From Sulfitobacter sp. OXR-159 (GTDB lineage: Bacteria; Pseudomonadota; Alphaproteobacteria; Rhodobacterales; Rhodobacteraceae): 64,000 bases of DNA. A program made the position numbers and the translations under genes. The notes under the pieces were generated by a model. The model worked only from the letters and a program-made list of their open reading frames with translations, was not told where the DNA came from and did no database searches. The stretch spans positions 2,554,501 to 2,618,500 of the forward strand of contig NZ_CP139707.1 of assembly GCF_034377145.1 (NCBI RefSeq), written 5' to 3'. Of this stretch, positions 52,044 through 60,365 are shown in pieces; within the stretch, counting starts at the first letter, position 1; every line of letters starts with the position of its first letter.

Positions 52044-52331
52044 ATGCGCAGGATTACATTCGCAGCAGTTTCCACCCTTATCTTCGTCGCAGGTTGCGCA
52101 GGCATCGCCGCCGACCAAGTAATGGTTCACCGCACCGGGCCAAACGAGCTTTTGAAGCTGCGGTCTGGGCCGGGGCTTGATTTCGGGGTCATCATGGGGC
52201 TGCCCGATGGCACCATCTTGAACCGCCGCGATTGCGTGACCGAGATTGGCCAGCTTTGGTGCCGGGTGTCCTTGGCCGATGCGCCAGAGGTGCAGGGCTA
52301 TGTCTCGGCGGACTATATCTCTGACGTCTGA
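52044..52331 (+). CDS. SH3-domain lipoprotein, small
   Basis: A 95-residue predicted lipoprotein: hydrophobic N-terminus (ITFAAVSTLIFVAGC) with lipobox VAGC, then a bacterial SH3 domain (about 25-95) with LLKLRSGPGLDFGVIMGLPDG and LWCRVSLADAPEVQGYVSADY. Such domains often bind peptidoglycan or partners. A GAGAGGCAG ribosome-binding sequence precedes ATG. It lies 61 bases after the kinase gene on the same strand; no functional link is evident. Confidence 0.82.
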   Translation: MRRITFAAVSTLIFVAGCAGIAADQVMVHRTGPNELLKLRSGPGLDFGVIMGLPDGTILNRRDCVTEIGQLWCRVSLADAPEVQGYVSADYISDV

Positions 52332-52575
52332 TCTATAGGTCAGACTACGGGTGGCGCGCATTTGGTGCCGCCCGCGGCGCTCTTTGGTCAAGCCACCGCG
52401 CCCCAGCCTAGTTGGCGGCGCCTGTCGTCGACAGGGTGGGGCATTCGCCCCCTGCAAGCCCCCTGTCGCCCCCCCCCCTGTTCGGCCCACCTGTCGATTT
52501 CCGCGTGCACCGCTCTATCTCAGCCCTTCACACCCTTCGTGAAACCGCTGAAATATCTCAAGAGTAAGGAAAACC

Positions 52576-53511
52576 ATGTGCCGCTTCCTCGCCTATATCG
52601 GACCTGAACTGCCAATCGAGGCGCTGCTCCTTGCCCCAGAGAACAGCCTGCTGAACCAAAGCCTTGATCCGGAACTTCACCCCAGCCTGCAACTGGCCGG
52701 TTGGGGCTTTGCCGCCTGGAGCGCGCATCTGCTGAAACCCGCCGCGCCGCTGCTTTATCACCGACCCAAAGCGGCCTTTCACGACGACAATGCCAAGACC
52801 CTGATACCCAGCCTGCAGGCCCATACGATGCTGTCGCATATCCGCGCGGCCTCTTATGACGCCAGCGTCGTGCAGGCCGATGAAAACTGCCACCCGTTTT
52901 CCTTTGACCATACCCCGTGGATCATCGCGCAGAACGGTGCCCTGCCCCATTGGCGGCAGTTGCAACGTGAGCTCCTGCCCCATTGCAAAGATCAATACCT
53001 CACCCAGATGCGCGGCACGACGGATACGGAATTTCTTTATGTTCTGTTGCTGTCATTGCTGGAAGGCGACAGCGATGACGATGTGCAGCGCGGGTTTGAA
53101 AAACTATTGCGGGTCATTTGTGAGGCCGCGCGAAAACTTGATCTGGCGGCATTGACCAAGCTAAAAATCGCGCTTGTCAGTTCAGATCGTATTATCGGCG
53201 TAAACTATGGCTGCGGGCATGACGGCGAGACCGATGTGACCGGCGACTGGAAGAAACTGCGCGACGAGGACTTACCCCTCTCTATGCTGCTTGAACCGGT
53301 CTATGTACTGACAGGCGCGAACTTTGAGGATCATGCGGACTCCTATAAGGTCGACCCCTGCCCCGAGGGCGAAGCCGAATCGGCGATTTTTGCCTCCGAG
53401 CCGCTGACCGAAGATGGGGATGAATGGCAGGAAATCGAGTTTGGCGAGATCGTGTTTCTGGAGCGGAAAGACGGGCTTATCTCCAAAACGGTGCGCAAGC
53501 TCGACGTTTGA
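52576..53511 (+). CDS. Class II glutamine amidotransferase (YafJ/EgtC type)
   Basis: A 311-residue Ntn-hydrolase. The sequence starts MCRFLAYIG: Cys2 becomes the N-terminal nucleophile after Met removal. LSHIRAAS, ENCHPFSFDHTPWIIAQNGAL and MRGTTDTEFLYVLLLSLLE are the glutamine-binding and family segments. It has no synthase domain, so it releases ammonia or acts as gamma-glutamyl hydrolase; EgtC and YafJ/DUG3 relatives are the nearest named groups, substrate unproven. The ATG is fixed by the nucleophile. It is 30 bases upstream of the PGA-hydrolase-like gene. Confidence 0.85.
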   Translation: MCRFLAYIGPELPIEALLLAPENSLLNQSLDPELHPSLQLAGWGFAAWSAHLLKPAAPLLYHRPKAAFHDDNAKTLIPSLQAHTMLSHIRAASYDASVVQADENCHPFSFDHTPWIIAQNGALPHWRQLQRELLPHCKDQYLTQMRGTTDTEFLYVLLLSLLEGDSDDDVQRGFEKLLRVICEAARKLDLAALTKLKIALVSSDRIIGVNYGCGHDGETDVTGDWKKLRDEDLPLSMLLEPVYVLTGANFEDHADSYKVDPCPEGEAESAIFASEPLTEDGDEWQEIEFGEIVFLERKDGLISKTVRKLDV

Positions 53512-53541
53512 TCGCCCTCCCCAGCCGATAGGAGCCATATC

Positions 53542-54108
53542 ATGACGGATCGTTTCCAGAACTATGCCGACCTCTCTGCAGAGATGCTGCGCGATGATGA
53601 TTACCAGATACGCGCCGAGGATCGAGGCAGCGCAGTCATCATCATCGCGCCCCACGGCGGTACGATTGAGCCTGAGACCAGCCTGATCGCCGAGGCCATC
53701 GCGGGAAGCGACTATTCCTACTATTTGTTCGAGGCGCTGAAAGCCGGGGCGCATGGGGATTTCCACATCACCTCGCACCGCTTTGACGAGCCGCAGGCGT
53801 TGAAGCTTGTGGCGGAGGCGACGGTGGCCGTGGCGATCCATGGGCGCAGGGATGATGGCACCGAAACGGTCTGGCTTGGTGGGCGCGCCGAGGCGCTACG
53901 CGATGCCATCGGCGCGGCCCTGCGCGACGCGGGGTTTGACGCGGCGCCCAACACCACCCTGCCCGGCGTGCATGAGACGAACATCTGCAACCGCACCCGC
54001 TCTGGCGAAGGGGTGCAGCTTGAACTGCCTCGGTCGCTGCGGCGTGCCCTCGCCGAGGATGCGGATATGTTAGAGAGGTTTTGTCTGGCGGTGCGCGAGG
54101 CGCTTTAG
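53542..54108 (+). CDS. Poly-gamma-glutamate hydrolase family protein
   Basis: A 188-residue protein of the PF05908 family (YmaC/YjqB and phage PghP type). Visible family segments are IIIAPHGGTIEPETS with the zinc His/Glu, FHITSHRFDEPQAL, VAIHGRRDDGTETVWLGGR and RTRSGEGVQLELPRSLRRAL. Phage members are gamma-polyglutamate hydrolases. No signal peptide is present. It follows the amidotransferase by 30 bases with AGGAG, so both may act on gamma-glutamyl compounds (inference). Confidence 0.82.
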   Translation: MTDRFQNYADLSAEMLRDDDYQIRAEDRGSAVIIIAPHGGTIEPETSLIAEAIAGSDYSYYLFEALKAGAHGDFHITSHRFDEPQALKLVAEATVAVAIHGRRDDGTETVWLGGRAEALRDAIGAALRDAGFDAAPNTTLPGVHETNICNRTRSGEGVQLELPRSLRRALAEDADMLERFCLAVREAL

Positions 54109-54145
54109 CCAAAGGCGGCAGGCCCAGCACGGGCCTGCCGAGGTC

Positions 54146-54997
54146 TTAGCTTCGTTTTTGAAACAAGATCACCATCAGCGCCAGAAGCGACGAGCCCAGC
54201 ATCAACAACAGCGACACGGCGTTCAGCAACGGCGTTGAGCCTTCTTTCAACCGATCGAACATGGCGATGGTCAGCGGCGCGTCAGAGCCCACCAGCATCA
54301 GCGTCGTGTTGAAGTTCTCAAAGCTCATGAGAAACGCCACCACGACCGCCCCGACCATTGCAGGCGCAAGGAACGGCAGGGTGATCGTGCGCACGGCGGT
54401 CAAACGATCCGCGCCAAGGTTCAGCGCCGCCTCTTCCAACGTGCGGTCAAACTTTTGCAACCGGGCCGAGATCACCAGCGTGGCGATGGTGGTGATAAAG
54501 CTGAACTGTCCCAAGATCACCAACAATAGACCGGGGCGCAGCGCCTGAATGTCGATCTGCGCCATGTCCCAGACGCCGTTGGCCAGCGTGGAGGAAAACA
54601 CCAGCACCGAGATGCCCAGCACGATGCCGGGGATCACCAGCGGCAGCAGCATCAACACATAGAGAAACCCCTTGCCGCGAAACTCATAGCGGTTGAACAG
54701 AAAGGCGTTCGTCGTGCCAACGCAGACCGACATGATCGCCACGCAAAGCGCCACGAATGCCGATGTGCCCACCGACCGCAGGATGCCACGTTCATGAAAG
54801 ACGCCGATCTGCGGGCGCTCCTCGCCGAAGAACCAATTCCACGTGAATCCCTCCCACGGAAGAGACGGGAACTGGCTGTCGTTGAAGGCAAAGACCGCCA
54901 CCACGGTCAGCGGTAGGGCCAGATAGAGAAAGAACAGCGCCACATAGCCGCCATAGAGGATGCGAAAGCTGCGCGATTGCGGGATTGTCGGGATCAT
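54146..54997 (-). CDS. Polyamine-type ABC transporter permease, PotC-like
   Basis: A 283-residue permease with six membrane helices. The EAA motif is EEAALNLGADRLTAVRTITLPFL, cited as EEAALNLGADRL, and the C-terminal SFENFNTTLMLVGSDAPLTIAM is characteristic of PotC-like subunits of spermidine/putrescine importers. It is last in the SBP-ATPase-permease-permease operon and starts four bases after the PotB-like gene stop. Confidence 0.9.
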   Translation of the reverse strand: MIPTIPQSRSFRILYGGYVALFFLYLALPLTVVAVFAFNDSQFPSLPWEGFTWNWFFGEERPQIGVFHERGILRSVGTSAFVALCVAIMSVCVGTTNAFLFNRYEFRGKGFLYVLMLLPLVIPGIVLGISVLVFSSTLANGVWDMAQIDIQALRPGLLLVILGQFSFITTIATLVISARLQKFDRTLEEAALNLGADRLTAVRTITLPFLAPAMVGAVVVAFLMSFENFNTTLMLVGSDAPLTIAMFDRLKEGSTPLLNAVSLLLMLGSSLLALMVILFQKRS

Positions 54998-55001
54998 TGG
55001 A

Positions 55002-55859
55002 TCACCCCATCGTTTCCTTGAGGGTCCGGCCCGTGAGCCAGAGCATCCCCCAGACGATCACCGAAGACAGCACCAGAAGCATAAAGCCAAAGGCGGCGCC
55101 CAGCTCCCAATTGGAGCGCACGATGAACTGGTTATAGATCATTTCGGTGAACCACAGGCTGTCCTTGCCGCCCAGCATCGTCGGCGTCAGATAGTTGCCC
55201 AAGCTCAGCATGAAGACCACGATACAGCCCGACACGATGCCGGGCATGGCGTGGGGGATGATGATCTCACGCAGGACGGAAAGCCCGCTGCCGCCCAGAT
55301 CATAGCCCGCCTCGATCACACTGTCGTCGAGGCTTTCCAGCGTAGTGACAAGCGGCACTACCATGAAGAGCATGGAGGTATAGACCAGCCCCACCATCAT
55401 TGTGGCATCTGTATAGAGCATCTCAACTGGGCGATCCGCCAGCCCCACCCATTGCAACAGGTTCGAGACGAGACCGGTCTCACGCAGCAGGATCATCCAG
55501 CCGAAAGTACGCACCAATTCAGAGACATAGAACGGGATCAGGCAGAGCAGGAACAACACCTGTTGCAAGCGCCCCTTGGCCATCTTGGCGATGTAATAGG
55601 ACACCGGAAAGGCGATCAGCAGCGTCAGCGCGGTTGCCAGCACCGACATCACCGCCGTGCGCCAAAAGGTGCGTAGGTAAAGTGGTTCGGTCAACGCCTT
55701 TTCATATTGCGCCAGACTGGTTTCATAGACGCCAAAGCTGATCCGCTCGCGCAGGGAAATCAGCAGCATGTCGATATGCGGAATGATGATGAGCAGACCC
55801 AGCCACAGCACCAAAGGCGTCAGCAGCAGGTAGAATGTAATGCGGGATTGGCTGCGCAT
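55002..55859 (-). CDS. Polyamine-type ABC transporter permease, PotB-like
   Basis: A 285-residue permease with six membrane helices: FYLLLTPLVLWLGLLIIIP first, then the permease domain with an EAA-type loop DSVIEAGYDLGGSGLSVLREI and LSLGNYLTPTMLGG. Those are PotB features. Its ATG overlaps the stop of the ATPase gene (ATGA), and the PotC-like gene follows directly. Confidence 0.9.
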   Translation of the reverse strand: MRSQSRITFYLLLTPLVLWLGLLIIIPHIDMLLISLRERISFGVYETSLAQYEKALTEPLYLRTFWRTAVMSVLATALTLLIAFPVSYYIAKMAKGRLQQVLFLLCLIPFYVSELVRTFGWMILLRETGLVSNLLQWVGLADRPVEMLYTDATMMVGLVYTSMLFMVVPLVTTLESLDDSVIEAGYDLGGSGLSVLREIIIPHAMPGIVSGCIVVFMLSLGNYLTPTMLGGKDSLWFTEMIYNQFIVRSNWELGAAFGFMLLVLSSVIVWGMLWLTGRTLKETMG

Positions 55860-56944
55860 CAGGCGGCCCCAAAGCAGGTCGCCTGCCCCGCGCCCCAGCC
55901 GATATGCACCGCATCGCCACGTTTCAGACTTGAGAATTCACCTGATTGCGGCAGCGTGACTTCGAGCGTCTCACCAACATCGTCCTGTACCAACACGCGC
56001 GAAGCCGCGCCGTTGAACAGCAGGCTCGTCACAGTGCCCGCCAGTCGATTGTCAAAACCCGAAAGCGCATCGGCGCTGGCGGCAAGACGAATGGATTCAG
56101 GCCGCACGAAAATCTCGGCGCGCGCGCCTTGGGCAAGGCCCGTCCCCGTGGCCCGCATCGCCAACCCGCTGTCGGTGCGCAGTTGCAGCGCGTCGCCCTC
56201 CACCCGCTCGATCCGGCCCTTCCAGCGGTTCGATTCCCCGATGAAACCCGCGACGAAGGGCGTCTCGGGGCGGTAGTAGAGGTCTTGCCCCCGGCCCACC
56301 TGCTCGAACTGGCCGTTGCTCATGACGGCGATCTGGTCAGACATCACCAGCGCTTCGGATTGGTCGTGGGTGATATAGACGAATGTCGTGTCAAAGGCAG
56401 CTTGCAGGGCCTTCAGCTCTACCTTCATATGTTCGCGCAGCTTGAGGTCCAGCGCCCCCAGTGGCTCATCCAACAGTAGCACGTCAGGCTCCAGCACCAT
56501 GCAGCGCGCGATGGCGACCCGTTGTTTCTGCCCGCCCGAAAGCTCATCCGTCTTGCGCGCGCCGATCCCCGGCAGGCCGATCCGGTCGAGCGCCTCATCG
56601 ACTTTACGCGCGATCTCTCCCTTGGCCATGCCGCGGCGGCGCAACCCGTAGCCGATATTCTCGGCAATCGTCATCATCGGGAAAAGCGCCAGATGTTGGA
56701 ACACCATGTTCACGGGCCGCTTGTTCGGCGGCGTGTCGAGCACCGATCCGCCCTTGATTCGAATGTCACCGGAGGTCGGGTCAAGAAACCCCGCGATCAT
56801 CCGCATGATCGTCGTCTTGCCGCAGCCCGAAGGCCCGAGGATGGAGAAGAAACTGCCGGGCGGCACCGTGAAGGAGACGTTGTTAACAGCGGTGGTATCG
56901 CCGAACCGCTTAACGAGGTCGACGCATTCCAGATCTGGGGTCAT
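55859..56944 (-). CDS. Polyamine-type ABC transporter ATPase, PotA-like
   Basis: A 361-residue importer ATPase. Walker A is GPSGCGKT, Q-loop VFQHLALFPMMT, signature LSGGQKQRVAIARCM, Walker B VLLLDEPLGALDL, switch His YITHDQSEAL; a TOBE domain (about 270-360) follows. The order and the SBP match PotABCD-type systems. A stem-loop lies between the SBP gene and this one. Substrate range (spermidine, putrescine or another cation) cannot be told from sequence. Confidence 0.92.
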   Translation of the reverse strand: MTPDLECVDLVKRFGDTTAVNNVSFTVPPGSFFSILGPSGCGKTTIMRMIAGFLDPTSGDIRIKGGSVLDTPPNKRPVNMVFQHLALFPMMTIAENIGYGLRRRGMAKGEIARKVDEALDRIGLPGIGARKTDELSGGQKQRVAIARCMVLEPDVLLLDEPLGALDLKLREHMKVELKALQAAFDTTFVYITHDQSEALVMSDQIAVMSNGQFEQVGRGQDLYYRPETPFVAGFIGESNRWKGRIERVEGDALQLRTDSGLAMRATGTGLAQGARAEIFVRPESIRLAASADALSGFDNRLAGTVTSLLFNGAASRVLVQDDVGETLEVTLPQSGEFSSLKRGDAVHIGWGAGQATCFGAA

Positions 56945-56963
56945 GTGAATTCCGTATAAAGGA

Positions 56964-56990
56964 GCGACACCCCCGAGATGAGGGTGCCGC
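56964..56990 (-). promoter_or_regulatory. Stem-loop between SBP and PotA-like genes
   Basis: A 9-pair stem with one mismatch (GCGaCACCC with GGGTGcCGC in forward reading) and a nine-base loop lies in the 60-base gap after the SBP stop. It has no T-tract. It parallels the structures after phnD and dctP. Confidence 0.6.
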
Positions 56991-57004
56991 CCGATGGTCA
57001 GTTA

Positions 57005-58066
57005 TCAGTTGGCAGCTTGGACGCGGTCCAGCACTTCGCCTTCGATGGTTTCCAGACCGGCAGGCACCGGCGGATACCATTTGATGTTGTCGATGGCTTC
57101 TTGGGGGAAGCTGGCCTGATACTTGGCTTTCAGGCTGTCTTCGGCAAACTCATCCGCGCCTGCAGAAGCGGTGAAGTTGCCCGCCGCTGCGGTGATCATC
57201 GCCGCGATTTCCGGCTGCATGACAAAGTTGATCCACTCATAGGCCACATCATCGGCCTGCCCTTTGGCGGGCAGAACGAAGGTGTCGATCCAGCCCAGAG
57301 CGCCCGAGGCCGGGGCCACGAAGGTCAGATCAGCGTTGTCGTCGTTCAGCTTCCAACCGCCGGTGTCCCATGCCATCGACGCGGTCACTTCGCCCGAGCG
57401 CAGCAGGTTCATCAGCTCATCACCGCCGCCCCAGTAGGTTTTGACGTTCTCTTTGCATTCGATCAGCTTCTCTTCGACCTTGCCCATGATCTCGGCGTAT
57501 TTGGCTTCGTCGCCATAGGCGGCAAAGGGGTCTTCGCCCATGGCGAAGGCGAAACCGATCAGGGTCGGACGCTTGAGGCGGTAAGAAACCTTACCCGCCA
57601 CTTCCGGCGCGCAGAGGTCAGTGTAATCCTTGACCGTCTCACCTGCTTCGGCGGTGTTCATCACCAGACCGGAGGTGCCCCAGACATGCGGCACGCCGTA
57701 GACATCACCGTTCACGGTGGTGTTCGCCATGGTCGAGTCGAGCATGGAGGTGATGAATAGCTCTTTGTTCAGCTTGGAGACATCGATCGGTTTGTAGATG
57801 CCAAATTCCATCTGCGGGCCCATGATGCGGTCTTGCGATGGCTGAGCGAGGTCAAAACCACCGCCGCCCGTGGCGCGCAGCTTGGCGATCATCTCTTCGT
57901 TGTTGGATTTCGTGACTTCGACGGTATGGCCGGTCACTTCTTCGAATTTCGCGACCACGTCCTCAGGTGCGTAGCCGCCCCATGTCAAAAGACGCAGCGT
58001 GTCGGCTTGGGCCACGGAGGCGAGCCCCGCCAGCATGGTGCCGGCCAGCAGAATGGTTCGTGTCAT
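57005..58066 (-). CDS. Polyamine-type ABC transporter substrate-binding protein, PotD-like
   Basis: A 353-residue periplasmic protein: signal peptide MTRTILLAGTMLAGLASVAQA, mature start DTLRLLTWGGYAPEDVV (PotD/PotF opening), then SNNEEMIAKLRATGGGGFDLA and the hinge GTSGLVMNT. ALGWIDTFVLPAKG and YEWINFVMQPEIAAM are typical of polyamine binders. ATG at 58066 has AGAGGA upstream; the longer frame to 58174 is not a signal peptide. It is first in its operon, behind a palindromic site at 58116-58127. Confidence 0.88.
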   Translation of the reverse strand: MTRTILLAGTMLAGLASVAQADTLRLLTWGGYAPEDVVAKFEEVTGHTVEVTKSNNEEMIAKLRATGGGGFDLAQPSQDRIMGPQMEFGIYKPIDVSKLNKELFITSMLDSTMANTTVNGDVYGVPHVWGTSGLVMNTAEAGETVKDYTDLCAPEVAGKVSYRLKRPTLIGFAFAMGEDPFAAYGDEAKYAEIMGKVEEKLIECKENVKTYWGGGDELMNLLRSGEVTASMAWDTGGWKLNDDNADLTFVAPASGALGWIDTFVLPAKGQADDVAYEWINFVMQPEIAAMITAAAGNFTASAGADEFAEDSLKAKYQASFPQEAIDNIKWYPPVPAGLETIEGEVLDRVQAAN

Positions 58067-58471
58067 GGGAAATCCTCTTTCTAGTGTACTAATTGTCGGC
58101 AGAATGCGCGCGTTAGACCATTTGGTCAATTTATACTTCGACGCATTGCGGCCCCTTGTGGCCTGACAATGCAAAACATTTGTGACAGAGGCGGAAAATG
58201 CCGTTTGTTTTGGCAGGTTTGCTGCGGCCCTAGGCGCGCCGTGGGCCCGCAGCTTCTGCGGCCTTGTTCACACAAACGCCAAAGCGTCCGGATTGCAAAA
58301 CAGCCTTGCTGGGGGTCGAAGCCGGGTGCTGCATCTGGGCAAAACCCTTTCAAATATGCAGGCAATCACCGCAGGGATGATGGCCGCGCCGGGAGGCGAA
58401 ACCATCGTAGTCCCAGCAAAACGCATGCAGTCCCGGGCAGGATCACCCACCCGAGAATGCATTGATCTTGC
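58067..58471. other. Intergenic region, promoter of the polyamine-type operon
   Basis: This 405-base region carries no supported gene. It has a palindrome at 58116-58127 in the likely promoter, and an imperfect hairpin at 58143-58172 (GCATTG and GGCC with GGCC and CAATGC). The rest, up to the end of the TRAP permease gene at 58472, shows nothing I can assign; the short open frames there have no family resemblance. Confidence 0.5.
58116..58127 (-). promoter_or_regulatory. Palindrome overlapping a -35-like element of the SBP gene
   Basis: GACCA-TT-TGGTC is a perfect 12-bp palindrome 50 bases upstream of the SBP start. On the minus strand it is part of TTGACCAAATGGTC, whose TTGACC could be the -35 element (with CATTCT 17 bases on as -10). 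A repressor bound here would block the promoter. The regulator is unknown. Confidence 0.45.
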
Positions 58472-59752
58472 TCAATCAAGGTAGTGCGTCAGCGCGAGGG
58501 AGACTTCGGGCACATAGGTCACCAAGAGCAGGACAAACGCCAGCACGGCAATGAACGGCAAGTTGGTGCGCGAGGTTTCCCAGATGCCCGCGCGGGCGAT
58601 TGAGCAGGAGGTGATAAGCACCGATGCCACAGGCGGGGTCTGCTGACCGATGGCAAGGTTCAGCGTTACCATGATGCCGAAGTGGATCGGATCAATCCCC
58701 ACCGCATTGACCAGCGGCATCACCACCGGCACGACCAAGATGATCGCGGCGGCCCCATGCAGGAACATCCCCAAGACCAGCAAGAGCAGGTTCAACAGCG
58801 CCAGAACGATCAGCGGGTTCGTGGTGACTTCGGTGATCTGAGCCGCCAAGGTTTGCGGCACCTGCGCTTGGGTCAGGAACAACCCCAAGGCGGCGGAGGT
58901 GGACACCAGCAGCATCACCACGCCAGTCTGGCTGACGCCTTCGAGCATGGTCTTGCGGAGCCGCGAGACATCCAGATCACGGTAGATGAACAGCCCGATC
59001 ACCAAGGCCGCCAAGACCGCAAGCCCCGCCCCTTCGGTGGCGGTGACAAGACCAGAAAAGATACCGCCAAGGATGATGACCGGCATGGTCAAGGCCCAGA
59101 ACGCCTCTTTGAAGGTCCGGCCCACATGGCCCAGATCAAAGCTCTCGGCACGCGGCAAGTCATAGCGGACGGCCAGCACATAGGTCACCGTCATCAACAG
59201 AAAGGCCCCCAAAAGGCCGGGCACGACCCCCGCGACAAAAAGCTTGATCACCGAGGTTTCGGCAATGGCCCCGTAGAGGATCTAGGGGATCGAGGGCGGG
59301 ATGATGATGGCAAGCGATGCCGAAGAGGACGTAATCGCCGCCGCCAGTGTCCGTGAATAGCCGCGCCGCTTCATCTCGGGGATCAAGACGGTGCCGGTTG
59401 CGGCCACATCGGCCACAGCCGAGCCAGAGATCTCGGCAAAGACCATCGAGACGCCGATGTTTACCATACCAAGCCCGCCGCGAATAAAACCGATCAGCGC
59501 GGTGACAAAGTTGATCAGCCGCAGAGAGATACCGGAGGTGTTCATCAGATTGCCCGCCAGAATGAACAACGGAATGGCAATCAGCGGAAAGGAGGTCGAG
59601 CCGGAATAGAGCTTGATCACCATGTCATAGAAGGCGTCTGGCCCGGAAGTCAGCAGAAAGCCCGCCATAGAGGTCACCCCGATCGCGACGGCGATGGGCA
59701 CGTTGATCAAGATCAGGGTGATCAGGGCAATGGTGGTGTAAAGGAGGATCAT
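58472..59752 (-). pseudogene. dctM: TRAP transporter large permease (DctM) interrupted by an in-frame TAG
   Basis: Read through, this is a full-length DctM of 426 codons, typical for the family, with membrane helices throughout. Codon 157 is TAG (59284-59282). It falls in the conserved segment IIPPSIP-stop-ILYGA, where relatives have a hydrophobic residue (as in PPSIPMILYG). Sequence on both sides stays in the same frame, with no base gained or lost, and keeps family motifs (FAEISGSAVADVAATG before, LVTATEGAGLAV after). A single base change from a sense codon such as TTG explains it. A restart at GTG 59251 would give only the C-terminal half. Inactive gene, recent mutation or sequencing error are all possible. 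Confidence 0.85.
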
Positions 59753-60306
59753 TTGGCGGTGTCCTTTAGGTCGAGCGTGGCGGTTTCGGCCTCGGCAATG
59801 GCTTTGTCGATTTCTGCATGTTCGGGATCAATCCCTTGCGCGGCCAAGCGCAGGGCGCGCGGCAGGGTCAACAGGGTGCCGATGATCATCAAGACCGAAG
59901 CGATCGGGATCACCGATTGCACGATGTCCAAAGTCATCCAGCGCAAGGACAGCAGTGAATCCCATTTCGCCACCGCCAGGACGGCATTGCCGTAATAAGC
60001 TGTGACGGAGAAATAAATGATGACGAGCAGCTCGGAAAATAAAGTCAGCACGATGGCCGCAGATTTCGGCAAGGCGATGACGATGCCCGAAAAGCCCATG
60101 TGTTGGCGCATGAACACCGCATAGGCGGCGCCGAAATAGGTGAGCCAAGCCAGCAGGACGCTGGCAATCTCATCGTACCATGCGGGCGATGCACCGAGGT
60201 AACGCATGGTGGTCGAATAAACGACCGCTCCCGCCAGTGTCACCAACAGCGCGAGGCAAGCCGTTTCGATTGCCCAAAGAAGTAAACGCTCGATCTTAGC
60301 GACCAT
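59749..60306 (-). CDS. dctQ: TRAP transporter small permease DctQ
   Basis: A 185-residue membrane protein with four helices, the small subunit of a TRAP importer. RYLGASPAWYDEIASVLLAWLTYFGAA is the conserved DctQ region (cited in part as WYDEIASVLLAWLTYFGAA), and HMGFSGIVIALP is the usual second motif. ATG at 60306 has GGAGAC upstream; a longer frame to 60348 is not supported. It overlaps the large permease gene by four bases, and the SBP gene lies 59 bases upstream with a stem-loop between. Confidence 0.9.
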   Translation of the reverse strand: MVAKIERLLLWAIETACLALLVTLAGAVVYSTTMRYLGASPAWYDEIASVLLAWLTYFGAAYAVFMRQHMGFSGIVIALPKSAAIVLTLFSELLVIIYFSVTAYYGNAVLAVAKWDSLLSLRWMTLDIVQSVIPIASVLMIIGTLLTLPRALRLAAQGIDPEHAEIDKAIAEAETATLDLKDTAK

Positions 60307-60327
60307 GCCTGTCTCCTGTTCTAAGCG

Positions 60328-60355
60328 GCCCCGGCCAGCCCATGCCAACCGGGGC
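60328..60355 (-). promoter_or_regulatory. Stem-loop between dctP and dctQ
   Basis: A perfect 7-bp GC stem (GCCCCGG with CCGGGGC) encloses a 14-base loop, starting ten bases after the dctP stop. It has no T-tract, as in the other two binding-protein gaps of the window. Confidence 0.65.
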
Positions 60356-60365
60356 GAAGCTGCGT

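Noticed and set aside
50528..52105. 525-codon open frame on the minus strand opposite the histidine kinase gene
   Set aside because: Shadow of a kinase with all H, N, G1, G2 and receiver motifs in the plus frame.
56221..56250. tRNA-like GGTTCGATTCC string
   Set aside because: No cloverleaf can be built around it and it lies inside the PotA-like coding region.
58472..59251. C-terminal DctM fragment as an independent gene starting at GTG 59251
   Set aside because: It is in the same frame as the upstream part across one TAG codon and lacks its own ribosome-binding site, so it is half of a broken gene.
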